From an uncultured Eubacteriales bacterium (GTDB lineage: Bacteria > Bacillota > Clostridia > Oscillospirales > CAG-272), in NCBI GenBank assembly GCA_905205065.1, contig CAJLCI010000024.1:1-41864 (forward strand): a stretch of DNA of 41,864 bases. The letters are read 5' to 3'. The position numbers were made by a program, and so were the translations under genes. A model generated the notes under the pieces. The model was given only the letters and a program-made list of their open reading frames with translations, did no database searches and had not been told where the DNA came from. Shown here in pieces: positions 17,059 to 25,921 of the stretch. Numbering within the stretch: position 1 is the stretch's first letter; each line of letters opens with the position of its first letter.

Positions 17059-17748
17059 ATGAATAATATTCTGATTTGCGATGACGAAAGAGATATTGTA
17101 TCAGCGGTGAAAATTTACTTGACCGCGGAGGGATTTAACGTTTTTGAAGCTTATAACGGAAAAGAGGCTATTGATATAATAAACCGTGAAGATGTACAGC
17201 TTGTTCTTCTTGATGTTATGATGCCGGTGATGGACGGTATTACAGCTATTGCTCGTATACGTGAAATCTCAAATGTTCCGGTCATAATGCTTACGGCGAA
17301 ATCTGAAGACACTGACAAAATACTTGGCTTGAATGTAGGTGCGGACGATTATGTTACCAAGCCGTTCAATCCGGTCGAACTGATTGCAAGAGTAAAGTCT
17401 CAGCTGCGGCGGTACATGACGCTTGGCGGCGGTGCTGCCAAGCCGTCTCAGCTGACTATAGGCGGCATAAAGCTTGATGACGATTCAAAAAGTGTTACGG
17501 TCGATTCTGTTCCGGTCTCTTTAACTCCGCGTGAATACGATATTTTGCACTTTCTGATGAAAAATGTCGGCACGGTGTTTTCTCCGCGCGATATTTACCG
17601 CAATGTCTGGGGCGAAGAACCGTATGGGGCTGAAAATGCCGTAGCTGTTCATATAAGGCATCTTCGCGAAAAGATTGAAATCAACCCTGCTGACCCAAGG
17701 TATATAACTGTCGTTTGGGGAAAGGGATATAAGATTAAGGGCGAGTAA
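17059..17748 (+). CDS. OmpR/PhoB-family response regulator
   Basis: A transcription factor activated by phosphorylation at D52 (LLDVMMPVMDG). The receiver domain begins NNILICDDERDIV with the acidic pair, and its end carries the conserved lysine in DYVTKPFNPVELIARV. A winged-helix DNA-binding domain follows (about 130-229, with PREYDILHFLM and VAVHIRHLREKIE). The 229-residue length is standard. It is closest in style to VanR-like regulators of clostridia. The start is ATG behind GAGGAGG. Its partner kinase follows after an unusually long gap of about 200 bases. Targets are unknown; the adjacent GT2 gene suggests envelope regulation. Confidence 0.95.
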   Translation: MNNILICDDERDIVSAVKIYLTAEGFNVFEAYNGKEAIDIINREDVQLVLLDVMMPVMDGITAIARIREISNVPVIMLTAKSEDTDKILGLNVGADDYVTKPFNPVELIARVKSQLRRYMTLGGGAAKPSQLTIGGIKLDDDSKSVTVDSVPVSLTPREYDILHFLMKNVGTVFSPRDIYRNVWGEEPYGAENAVAVHIRHLREKIEINPADPRYITVVWGKGYKIKGE

Positions 17749-17773
17749 TGCTTAATACGGAAAATCATAATCC

Positions 17774-17807
17774 GAACAAAAAGCTTGTTCATCTCAGATA
17801 AATCTGA
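17774..17807. promoter_or_regulatory. Two small inverted repeats in the regulator-kinase gap
   Basis: GAACAA-5-TTGTTC (17774-17790) and TCAGAT-2-ATCTGA (17794-17807) lie back to back, 26 bases after the response regulator stop. They could be a weak processing/attenuation site or regulator-binding sites. There is no T tract, so a full terminator is unlikely. Confidence 0.35.
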
Positions 17808-17953
17808 AGAAAGCCTAAAGGAAAATTCTCACGCGGTGTTTTTCTGACACGGCGGAAGTTTTGTCCTGCCGACCGACAAGGCTTTTATTCGGATATAGAA
17901 CCGTACAAAAATCTGCGTATATATGTATATAAGAAAAAGGTGTGGTCATAAAA

Positions 17954-20110
17954 ATGGTTATGAAATTGAAATCGAATACCGCTGTTAAAGTTACGGCTGT
18001 CATTCTGTTGTTTCTGACATGCGCAGGAACTTTTCTATCGGCGTTTTTGTGTTTTATCATGGCCTTCTATAACTCTTATCTGGACGGAGGCATGGAACTT
18101 AAATCAACTGCTGTTCAGATGCTGATTTCAAGTAAGTACTATGCTATGGATGCATATCTGGATGCTGTATATTCGGGCAATGAGGAAGCTAAAAATTATT
18201 ATTTCGGAGAGACTTTAAGCTCTGATAAAACTAATCTCAGATTTTATATCAGTGACAGTGAAAATAATTATGTTGCTTCTAATGCCGATAAGGATTCTTT
18301 TACTGAGCTGGACAGTTTTAACCGCACATTTACAGAAGAGATAGATGACACAGAAATTTATGTAGAAAAGGCTTTCGCTACATCGATAGACGCATATTCC
18401 TTTATAAATGACTATAAAAACAGAGAGGGATTTGAAGTTACCGATTATGGAGTTGAATATAATGACGACTATGAAGGCAATGGCGTATATACAGCAAGGA
18501 TTTATGGATGCGACGTTAAAAAGACTAAGATGTATATTAGTCTTGGAATCGATTCAGAGCTTCCTGTAAAGGATATATTTTATCTTGCTGATTCAGCGAT
18601 AGAAAGAATCGTAGCTCTAAGATACAGTCTTATATGGATTACGGTTGTATTTGCTTTTTTAAGCATTGTGCTTTTTGTATTTATTATGTGTACGGCAGGG
18701 CATAAAACCGGAAAGGACGGAATTTACATCGGTTATCTTGACCGTATACCGTTTGATGTTCTAACGGGAGTTCTAATACTTCTGGCACTTCTTCCCGCGG
18801 TAATAATTGATTCGGTTTATGACTCCGCAGTTTTGGTATTTCTTTTCTGTGTTTCTTTAATTTTTTGGTTTCTTATTTTGCTTGAGTTTTTCTGGACGCT
18901 CGCTGTAAGAGTAAAAAGCCGCAATGTTTTAAAAAACACAGTAATTTATATGTGTCTTCGTCTTGGCTATAAGCTTTTAAAAAAGTTTGTAGGATTAATC
19001 GGATTTTCGTTTAGAAATTTACCTGCTTGCTGGAAGGCGGTCTTGATATACGGAGCACTGACAATATTTGAGCTGTTTGTTATGAGCAGCGGTTCGATGA
19101 TAGGCTTGTTTTTGCTTATAAAGCTAATGATTTTTGCGGTTATTATATACGTTTCTTCGGCACTTAAAAGGCTTCAGCGCGGAGGTGAGGAACTTGCCTC
19201 CGGAAATGTTGCGTATATTGTTGATACCTGCAGAATGCCGCGGATACTTGCCGATCACGCAAGAAATCTAAATAATATCAGCAAAGGACTTCGTCATGCC
19301 GTTGATGAGCAGACCAAGAGCGAGAGAATGAAAGCTGAGCTTGTTACCAATGTGTCGCACGATATAAAAACTCCGCTCACTTCTATTGTTAATTATGTTG
19401 ATATTCTCAAGAGAGAAGGATTAGATTCGGAGCGTGCGCCCGAATACCTTGAAATACTTGCAAAGCAGTCTGCCCGTCTTAAAAAACTTACCGAGGATCT
19501 TATAGAACTGTCAAAGGCTTCAACTGGAAATATATCGGCAAATATTGAAAATACAAATCTCGGAGTCCTTCTTTCTCAGGCTATGGGCGAATATGAAGAA
19601 AAATTTAATGCGAAGAAGCTTGAAATGATACTAAAACTTTCTGATGATAATTCATATGTTATGGCCGATGGTCAGTTGCTGTGGAGGGTAATTGACAATC
19701 TTATGAACAATATCAATAAATACGCGCTTGAAGGAACAAGAGTATATATTTCTGTTTTTTCAAACGATAATCTTACAGATATTACATTCCGCAATATATC
19801 GGCAAACGCGATTGATGTTCCCGAAAGCGAACTTACAGATCGGTTTGTCCGGGGAGATCTTTCAAGGACAACAGAAGGAAGCGGTTTAGGTCTTTCAATT
19901 GCAAAAAATCTGACCGAGATTCAGGGAGGCAGATTCCGTATAAATACGGATGCGGATTTATTCAAGGTCACGCTAACCTTTGCTTCCGGAAAATCAGAGA
20001 CGCGGGATGTTGCTGAAAATTTGCAGCCTGAATCGAAATCTTTTCAGAGCAATCAAGGCGTTCAGGACAATGATTCAGGAAGCGAAGCCGGAGATTGCCG
20101 CAATTCCTGA
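17954..20110 (+). CDS. Sensor histidine kinase
   Basis: Membrane sensor that phosphorylates the preceding response regulator. It has a first membrane segment at about 8-34, an extracellular sensor region of about 190 residues, then a cluster of four or five membrane segments up to about 410, which is more than the usual two. The HisKA site is VSHDIKTPLTS with the phospho-accepting H near 469. The ATP-binding domain has the N box DNLMNNINKYAL and the G2 box TEGSGLGLSIAKNL; the canonical DxGxG is replaced by FRNIS, as in many clostridial kinases. In frame, GTG 17942 is possible, but AAAGG fits ATG 17954 better. The signal it senses is unknown. Confidence 0.93.
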   Translation: MVMKLKSNTAVKVTAVILLFLTCAGTFLSAFLCFIMAFYNSYLDGGMELKSTAVQMLISSKYYAMDAYLDAVYSGNEEAKNYYFGETLSSDKTNLRFYISDSENNYVASNADKDSFTELDSFNRTFTEEIDDTEIYVEKAFATSIDAYSFINDYKNREGFEVTDYGVEYNDDYEGNGVYTARIYGCDVKKTKMYISLGIDSELPVKDIFYLADSAIERIVALRYSLIWITVVFAFLSIVLFVFIMCTAGHKTGKDGIYIGYLDRIPFDVLTGVLILLALLPAVIIDSVYDSAVLVFLFCVSLIFWFLILLEFFWTLAVRVKSRNVLKNTVIYMCLRLGYKLLKKFVGLIGFSFRNLPACWKAVLIYGALTIFELFVMSSGSMIGLFLLIKLMIFAVIIYVSSALKRLQRGGEELASGNVAYIVDTCRMPRILADHARNLNNISKGLRHAVDEQTKSERMKAELVTNVSHDIKTPLTSIVNYVDILKREGLDSERAPEYLEILAKQSARLKKLTEDLIELSKASTGNISANIENTNLGVLLSQAMGEYEEKFNAKKLEMILKLSDDNSYVMADGQLLWRVIDNLMNNINKYALEGTRVYISVFSNDNLTDITFRNISANAIDVPESELTDRFVRGDLSRTTEGSGLGLSIAKNLTEIQGGRFRINTDADLFKVTLTFASGKSETRDVAENLQPESKSFQSNQGVQDNDSGSEAGDCRNS

Positions 20111-20200
20111 AATGAGACTCGGTATAAAAGATATAAATAAACTTGGCATAATATAAATAAAATAGTAGTTTTCAATTCGTTTTTTCATTTTGCTTTTTTG

Positions 20201-20237
20201 GCCGCAAATGGTTTTATCTATTTGCGGCATTTTTTTG
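20201..20237 (+). terminator. Rho-independent terminator of the kinase gene
   Basis: A perfect 9-bp stem (GCCGCAAAT/ATTTGCGGC, 10-base loop) is followed by seven T. It is classic in form and about 90 bases after the kinase stop. Confidence 0.93.
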
Positions 20238-20293
20238 TAATTTTTTTGTATCGGAATTTTTTTAAGACTATTTTTTGTGAACTTAAGAAAGAA

Positions 20294-20530
20294 CTATCTG
20301 CCTTCTACAAACCATTTAGGTCCCTCATAAAACAAATAACTTTGCTTTCCGTTTATGATGACTGTGTATCTAAGGCCCATTCCCCCGGCTTTGAGTGACG
20401 CTGCTCTTCGCAAATCAGTTATTCGGTCAATTGTGTATAGCCTTCCGTCTTCCCACTCAAGCGAAAGGGGTGTAATTCTGCCGTCAGTATCAAAGCTTGC
20501 AGTCACCTTTACAAATACTTTTCTTGACAT
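20294..20530 (-). CDS. Small conserved protein of 78 residues
   Basis: A basic beta-rich protein beginning SRKVFVKVTASFDTDG, with WEDGRLYTIDRI, RRAASLKAGGMGLRYTVIIN and the end KWFVEGR. I recall this as a conserved clostridial hypothetical, similar in style to DUF6504-like proteins that often sit near Y-family DNA polymerase genes. That link is from memory and unverified. It has a strong ribosome site (AGGAGGAGG). A broken dinB lies about 2.2 kb away on the same strand, with the forward YyaL gene between them. The gene is intact. Confidence 0.8.
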   Translation of the reverse strand: MSRKVFVKVTASFDTDGRITPLSLEWEDGRLYTIDRITDLRRAASLKAGGMGLRYTVIINGKQSYLFYEGPKWFVEGR

Positions 20531-20716
20531 GTATTTATAATCCTCCTCCTGTAATAATTATTCCAGAAATCGGCAATACTATTCGGTGTATATACTAAGA
20601 TACCTTAAATGATACTTTAAATTTTGTGTAGGTATAACCGAAAAGAAAAACATGCCAGTGCTTTGTGTATTTGCAGAGGTTAAAATATTTTGATATGAAA
20701 GGCTTGAAAAATACAG

Positions 20717-22717
20717 ATGAGTAATATGCTTAAAAATGAAAAATCACCGTATCTTAGGCAGCATAGTGAAAATCCGGTGAATTGGTATCCCTGGTGTGAC
20801 GAAGCATTTCGTAGGGCAAGAGATGAGAATAAGCCGGTATTTTTAAGTATCGGATATTCTACATGTCATTGGTGTCATGTGATGGCACATGAATCCTTTG
20901 AAGATTTTGATGTTGCAAAGCTGCTCAATGAAAATTTTATCAGTATAAAGGTTGACAGGGAAGAACGTCCGGATATAGATTCAGTATACATGACAGTATG
21001 TCAGGCTTTGACCGGCGCGGGGGGCTGGCCTCTTACAATAATAATGACGCCGGAACAAAAGCCGTTTTTTGCCGGCAGTTATTTTCCAAAGCGCCGCAGC
21101 TTGGGACAACCGGGACTTATTGATATTTTAGAACAGACAAAGCTGTTGTGGGAAGAAGATCGGGAAGAATTACAGAAAACAGGAGAACAGATAACGCAGG
21201 CCTTTAATAGGAGCAATGAATCCGTTTTATTTGAAAATCCCGATAAAGGTATTTTAAAAGAGGCATATAATGCCTTAAAAAACAGCTTTGACAGCGTATG
21301 GGGAGGTTTCGGAGCCGCACCTAAATTTCCGTCTCCGCATAATCTTATGTTTCTTCTGCGATATTCGCATCTTGAAAATGATTCCGAGTCGCTGCATATG
21401 GCTGAGGTTACGCTTAATGCAATGCTCAGAGGAGGAATTCACGATCAGATTGGAGGCGGTTTTTGCCGGTATTCAACTGATAGAAAATGGCTGGTTCCGC
21501 ATTTTGAAAAAATGCTGTATGATAATGCGCTGCTGATTATTTTGTATTTAGAGGCATATCAGAGAACTGATAATAAATCATATCTCGAGGTTTCAAGACA
21601 GACTGCGGACTATATTCTTCGCGAACTGACTGACATAAAAGGAGGTTTTTACTGCGGTCAGGATGCTGACAGCGACGGGATAGAAGGAAAATACTATGTT
21701 TTTACGCCGAATGAAATAAAGGATGTACTTGGCGATCATGACGGCGCTGAGTTCTGCAGGCTTTACGGGATAACGGAAGGCGGAAATTTTGAGGGAAGAA
21801 ATATACCTAATCTTATAGGAACTGATAATGAAGCTTGGCGTTACGATGATCCTCGTATGAAAAAGCTGTATGAATACCGTAAAAAGCGTGTTTTTCTTCA
21901 CAAGGATGACAAAATACTGCTTTCGTGGAATTCATGGACAATTATAGCTATGGCGCGTGCAGGACAGATACTTGGCGACGAAAAATACAGAGAGGCCGCA
22001 GAGAACGCACAGCGGTTTATAGAAGAAAATATGACGGATAGTAATAACCGATTGTATCTGCGTTTCAGTGACGGAGATGCCGCGTATGCGGCGCAGCTGG
22101 AGGATTACGCAGTTTACTCGCTTTCCCTGATTGAACTGTATAGTTTGACCTTTAATCCTTATTTTCTTAGTCAGGCTGTACTGCGCGCGAAACAAATGAT
22201 AGAATATTTTGAGGATAAAAATGGCGGGGGATATTATATCAGCGCGTCTGATGCCGAGCGTCTTATTGTTCGTTTGAAGGAAAGCTTTGACGGCGCTGTT
22301 CCGTCCGGTAATTCTGTAGCTGCAATGGTTCTTGAAAAGCTTTCCATTCTGACAGGCGAAACTATTTTCCGTGAGGCTGCCGACAGACAGCAAAAATATA
22401 TGGCGGGGCAGATGAAACGGTATCCGTCGGCTCATTGCTTTGCTCTGATTGCCATGTCGCAAAGCCTGTATACCCGTCGGGAATTAATATGTGTCTGTCA
22501 TTCAGAACCTACTGAGCTTAAAGAATATATAAGATATCACTGGACAGACGATTTGAATATTCTGCTTAAAACAGCCGAAAACGCAGAAAAGCTCTCGGAG
22601 TCAGCTCCGTTTACAAGATCATATCCGATTCCGGACCACGGTGCTTTATGGTATCTGTGCGAAAATGGAAGCTGCAGGGCGCCTGTAACGGATTTTTCGG
22701 AACTTAAACTCGTTTAA
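20717..22717 (+). CDS. yyaL: YyaL family thioredoxin-domain protein (DUF255)
   Basis: A 666-residue protein of a widely conserved family of unclear function (relatives of human SPATA20). The N-terminal thioredoxin-like domain starts with NEKSPYLRQHSENPVNWYPW and contains the redox-type motif C50-H-W-C53 inside STCHWCHVM, followed by KVDREERPDID. The C-terminal two thirds resemble an alpha/alpha six-hairpin glycosidase fold (for example HDQIGGGFCRYSTDRKWLVP and HFEKMLYDNA). There is no signal peptide, so it is cytoplasmic. The ATG has a GAAAGG about 13 bases upstream. Its stop lies 9 bases from the end of the convergent dinB. Confidence 0.92.
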   Translation: MSNMLKNEKSPYLRQHSENPVNWYPWCDEAFRRARDENKPVFLSIGYSTCHWCHVMAHESFEDFDVAKLLNENFISIKVDREERPDIDSVYMTVCQALTGAGGWPLTIIMTPEQKPFFAGSYFPKRRSLGQPGLIDILEQTKLLWEEDREELQKTGEQITQAFNRSNESVLFENPDKGILKEAYNALKNSFDSVWGGFGAAPKFPSPHNLMFLLRYSHLENDSESLHMAEVTLNAMLRGGIHDQIGGGFCRYSTDRKWLVPHFEKMLYDNALLIILYLEAYQRTDNKSYLEVSRQTADYILRELTDIKGGFYCGQDADSDGIEGKYYVFTPNEIKDVLGDHDGAEFCRLYGITEGGNFEGRNIPNLIGTDNEAWRYDDPRMKKLYEYRKKRVFLHKDDKILLSWNSWTIIAMARAGQILGDEKYREAAENAQRFIEENMTDSNNRLYLRFSDGDAAYAAQLEDYAVYSLSLIELYSLTFNPYFLSQAVLRAKQMIEYFEDKNGGGYYISASDAERLIVRLKESFDGAVPSGNSVAAMVLEKLSILTGETIFREAADRQQKYMAGQMKRYPSAHCFALIAMSQSLYTRRELICVCHSEPTELKEYIRYHWTDDLNILLKTAENAEKLSESAPFTRSYPIPDHGALWYLCENGSCRAPVTDFSELKLV

Positions 22718-22726
22718 TCGGTTTGT

Positions 22727-23968
22727 TTATTTTCTTAAAAATATATCAGGATGGATTATGTGCTCGTCCTTGGGATTTATATCGGACAATCCTTTGTCGG
22801 CGAGCATAATCCCTCGTCCGACAGAATAATGTCCGAAGCGCGAGCGGATAATGTCGACCGTATATTCTAAATCTTCCTGCCTTTGAATTTGCGAAATTTC
22901 AGGAAGAAATGACAGCTGTTCATGTTCGTTCAGCGACAAACCGCATGCCCTGACGCTGAGAGAACGGACAGGTTTATCGGTAGCATGCTGTTTATATAGC
23001 TCGAAAGCTTTGTCAAACAGTGATTTTGATGTTCTGTTGGGATATGGCAGCTTTCCCTGGCGCTCATAACTGTGAAGCTCGTTATCCCTAACTCATAATT
23101 GCACCGTACTGCATATAAAATTATACTCACGCATACGGGAGGATACGCTTTCGCACAGCACGTAGAGAATGATTTTTATATCTTCGTCTGTTATTAAATC
23201 GCGGGGGGCTGTTGTACTGTTTCCTATAGATTTTATAAGAGACTTTGCGCCTATATTTGAAACAGGGGATGTGTCGAGTCCGTTCGCAAAATTCCAAAGC
23301 ATGACTCCGTTCCGGCCGAGAAGGTACTGCATAAAATGCTTATCTGAGTTTGCGAGATCGCCTATTGTTTTTATTTTATAATTTAAAAGCTTTTTGTGTG
23401 TAGATTTTCCTACATATAGCAGATCATTTACGGGAAGAGGCCAGACAATTTCTTTAAAATGGCTGCGTTTTATGACGGTGGTTGCATCCGGCTTTTTTAT
23501 ATCACTGCCCAGCTTGGCAAAAATTTTGTTATAGGATACGCCTACCGATACTGTAACTCCAAGCTCCGATTTTACTCTTTCCCTGATCTTGTCGGCGATG
23601 GTCTGACCGTCTCCGAACAAAGCGGAGCTTCCGGTTACGTCAAGCCAGCATTCATCGAGACCGTATGGCTCTACCTGATCGGTGTATTCGCTGTAAATTT
23701 CTCTTGTAATTTCCGAGTATTTAATATATAACTCATAATGAGGAGGAACGAATATTATATCCGGGCATTTTTGTTTTGCCAGCCACAGAGGATTTCCCGT
23801 ATCCACTCCGCAGGATTTCGCGGCATAGTTTTTTGCCAGTACTATTCCGTGGCGTGCTTCGGGGTTTCCGGAAACTGCAATCGGTTTTCCTCGCAGAGAC
23901 GGATTGTAAAGACATTCAACTGATGCGTAAAAGTTATTCAGATCAGAATGTAATATGACTCTTTCCAT
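22727..23968 (-). pseudogene. dinB: DNA polymerase IV (Y family) interrupted by an in-frame TGA
   Basis: Translesion DNA polymerase. The intact part, 291 residues, starts MERVILHSDLNNFYASVECL, with the first catalytic aspartate, and contains YGLDECWLDVTG with the other catalytic acidic residues. It ends at CSTVQL, where a TGA (23093-23095) stops translation. The same reading frame continues without shift for about 121 more codons: VRDNELHSYERQGKLPYP, KPVRSLSVRACGLSLNEHEQ and, at the end, HIIHPDIFLRK, which form the rest of the little-finger domain. Only one base change is needed to restore the frame, and no internal start for the downstream part is evident. TGA ends many normal genes here, so it is a real stop. 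Truncation removes most of the processivity domain, so function is doubtful. Confidence 0.88.
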
Positions 23969-24023
23969 AATTTTTTATTTCTTTCATGGTTAACGGCGAC
24001 AAAAGGGGACAAAAATAATGTGT

Positions 24024-24051
24024 GATATAATGAGCGATATAATGAGTGATA
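24024..24051. repeat. Short 12-bp tandem repeat upstream of dinB
   Basis: GATATAATGAGY occurs twice, followed by a partial third copy. It lies about 60 bases upstream of the dinB start in an otherwise featureless AT-rich gap. Confidence 0.6.
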
Positions 24052-24184
24052 AAGCTTGTCACCGTCGCTTCCGGCGTGATTTTATACTGTCAGCGAAAAC
24101 GTATACTTGTAATTTTATATGACAATTTTATAAGATAAGACAAACAAAATCAATACACAATATATGGCATTTTCAATTTATAAT

Positions 24185-24212
24185 TGCCCGGCGCACAATT
24201 GTGCGCCGGGCA
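24185..24212. repeat. Perfect 28-bp palindrome
   Basis: TGCCCGGCGCACAA followed by its exact reverse complement, with no loop. It is GC-rich in an AT-rich surrounding and lies about 95 bases beyond the 3' end of spoVM. There is no T run on either side, so it is not a standard terminator. It could be a protein-binding site, a strong RNA hairpin or a REP-like unit. Confidence 0.75.
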
Positions 24213-24306
24213 TGTAAAATCTTAATAGAGGCAAACTTGAATAAAGGGAAATTATGATTTCATCAGAATCGGTGACTATTAAAAACAGTAACTGTCAGAG
24301 AACGTA

Positions 24307-24393
24307 TTAATCTTTTCTGTGCTTTTTAATTTTGAGAATTTTTCTGAGCAGCGGAGCAATTAATTTGGGTGATTTCATTACAACGATTTTCAT
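24307..24393 (-). CDS. spoVM: SpoVM-like spore coat anchor peptide, 28 residues
   Basis: A tiny amphipathic peptide, MKIVVMKSPKLIAPLLRKIL followed by a lysine/arginine-rich tail ending RKD. Aligned without gaps to B. subtilis SpoVM from memory, it shares M1, K2, K7, P9, K10 and R17, and both end in RKD. In B. subtilis SpoVM binds the curved forespore membrane and recruits SpoIVA, which anchors coat assembly; P9 is known to matter for localisation. There is a strong ribosome site, AAAGGA 10 bases before the ATG. A sigma-E-like minus-10, CATATAAT, lies at 24442-24449 on the reverse strand (weak). In many Firmicutes spoVM is near rsgA; here rsgA is about 6.3 kb away on the same strand. Confidence 0.78.
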   Translation of the reverse strand: MKIVVMKSPKLIAPLLRKILKIKKHRKD

Positions 24394-24626
24394 ATGTACC
24401 GTGTCCTTTCATGTCTGTGTGTAAAAATTCTGTTTGTTATCATTATATGCTTTTGTGCCGAAGCTGTTACTATTTTTTTGAGGGTATGATTTTTTCACTT
24501 TATTCATACTGAATTAATAAATATATTATATACTATTATGACATCTAATTTGTACGTTTTAATCTGATAATTTGGCTGGTTCCAAATAAGAATTTAATGT
24601 GTAGGTCTTAAAGGGAGAATATAATT

Positions 24627-24752
24627 ATGTTTAAACGTAACAAAAAGAAAATTTCGGACGCATTTTTTACAGTATTAATGATTTTCATGGCGCTGTTTCC
24701 ATTTCTTTTTATTGTTTGGCTTTGTCTGAGACTCTTCGTTAATCTTGCATGA
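24627..24752 (+). CDS. Small membrane peptide of 41 residues
   Basis: Not a recognised family. The sequence starts FKRNKKKISD, a strongly basic cytoplasmic end, followed by one hydrophobic helix (about residues 13-40, with FFTVLMIFMALFPFLFIVWL). It has a good ribosome site, AAGGGAG, 8 bases before ATG. It ends 45 bases before the trigger-factor-like lipoprotein gene, so it may be co-transcribed with it. Orientation by the positive-inside rule puts the N-terminus in the cytoplasm. Codon-level conservation is untested. Confidence 0.6.
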   Translation: MFKRNKKKISDAFFTVLMIFMALFPFLFIVWLCLRLFVNLA

Positions 24753-24797
24753 AAAAGCTGTGACAGTATTTTATTATCAAGGAGTTATAATATCATT

Positions 24798-25805
24798 ATG
24801 AAGAAAAAAATTATACTTGCGTGTCTTGCGGTATCTGTAGCTGCAGGTTTATGCGGCTGTGGTTCAAAAAAGGTATCATATGACTTTAATCTTGACGAAT
24901 ATGTGACGGTTGGAAAGTACAAGGGTCTTGAAGTTTCGGCAGATGAAATTCAGACTGAATATGACAGTACAATAACTTCGCTTCAGAGTCAGTATACTAC
25001 GTCCGAAACTATTACGGACAGAGGAATTCAGAAAGATGATTCGGTGAGTGTTGATTATACTCTGACATCCGGGGATACAGAGCTGGAAAGTCAGCAGAGC
25101 TATACGGTAACCGTAGGATCGGGCAGCAAGGATTTTGAAAACAGTCTTATCGGACACGTAACCGACGATACATATACTGAAACGGTAACATTGCCGGATG
25201 ATTACAGCAATGCGGATTATGCAGGAGCTGAGGCGACATATTCTATTACCGTCGGAAAGATTACAGCGTATGATGTTCCTGAAATTGACGATGCGTTTAT
25301 AGCTGAAAAATACAGCGACAAATATTCATCATATGCCGAATTTGAGTCCGCAACGCGCAAAAATGTTAAAGAAGAGCTTCTTTGGGACATGGTAACCGAA
25401 GGCTCGGAGATATTGAAATATCCGGAGAAAAACATAAGAACATATTACGATAATTATATAAATTATTACACAAACATGTATCAGTCTTATGCCAATTCTA
25501 TGAATACTACAATTGAGTCTGTGTATTCTATGATGGGTACTTCTGCACAGCAGATATATAAACAGTCGGCAGATGCTGCGAAAAGCGATGTGGTTAAGGA
25601 GATGCTTGCGCTTTCAATTGCAAATGCAGAGAATATCGTAATTGATGATGACAGTTATACATCCCGTCTTGAAGAAATGTATTCTGACTATGGATACGAT
25701 TCTGCAAAAGCGATGGAAAAAGCAGTCGGCAAGGAAGCCATAAAACGTATTATGATTGAGCAGGATGTTCTTCAGATGATAAACGATAATTCAACCGAAA
25801 TCTGA
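24798..25805 (+). CDS. Trigger-factor-like foldase lipoprotein
   Basis: A surface lipoprotein, probably a peptidyl-prolyl isomerase/chaperone outside the membrane. The signal peptide ends in a lipobox, LCGC, near residue 21. A FKBP-like insertion (about 70-150, with KDDSVSVDYTLTS and ADYAGAEATYSITVGKI) is followed by a trigger-factor C-terminal-like helical region (DVPEIDDAFIAEKYSDKYSS onward). The ribosome-binding N-domain of true trigger factor is absent. It is 335 residues long. AAGGAG lies 13 bases before the ATG. It acts alone or with PrsA-type foldases in exported-protein folding, which would suit a cell secreting dockerin proteins. Confidence 0.85.
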   Translation: MKKKIILACLAVSVAAGLCGCGSKKVSYDFNLDEYVTVGKYKGLEVSADEIQTEYDSTITSLQSQYTTSETITDRGIQKDDSVSVDYTLTSGDTELESQQSYTVTVGSGSKDFENSLIGHVTDDTYTETVTLPDDYSNADYAGAEATYSITVGKITAYDVPEIDDAFIAEKYSDKYSSYAEFESATRKNVKEELLWDMVTEGSEILKYPEKNIRTYYDNYINYYTNMYQSYANSMNTTIESVYSMMGTSAQQIYKQSADAAKSDVVKEMLALSIANAENIVIDDDSYTSRLEEMYSDYGYDSAKAMEKAVGKEAIKRIMIEQDVLQMINDNSTEI

Positions 25806-25921
25806 GCTTTGAAACAGCTCCTGTCAGCGCCGACAAAATTTGCCCGCTGTTGCTTAGCCGACGGTGGGCTGTTTTATTAAAATATGATTATTCTGACATG
25901 ATACAGAAAGGAATTTTTGCT

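Noticed and set aside
23093..23095. TGA recoded as selenocysteine or tryptophan
   Set aside because: TGA is used as a normal stop by many genes here (for example glgP, the amylase, glxK and tmcAL). No convincing stem-loop follows the codon, and I know of no cysteine at this site in the family.
24254..24310. 18-codon forward frame with AAGGGA upstream
   Set aside because: It is too short to judge, shows no recognised motif, and overlaps the end of the better supported spoVM on the other strand.
25806..25875. Terminator after the foldase lipoprotein
   Set aside because: AAACAGCTC and GGGCTGTTT can pair, but the loop of over 40 bases makes it uncertain; mentioned only in the start choice of the next gene.
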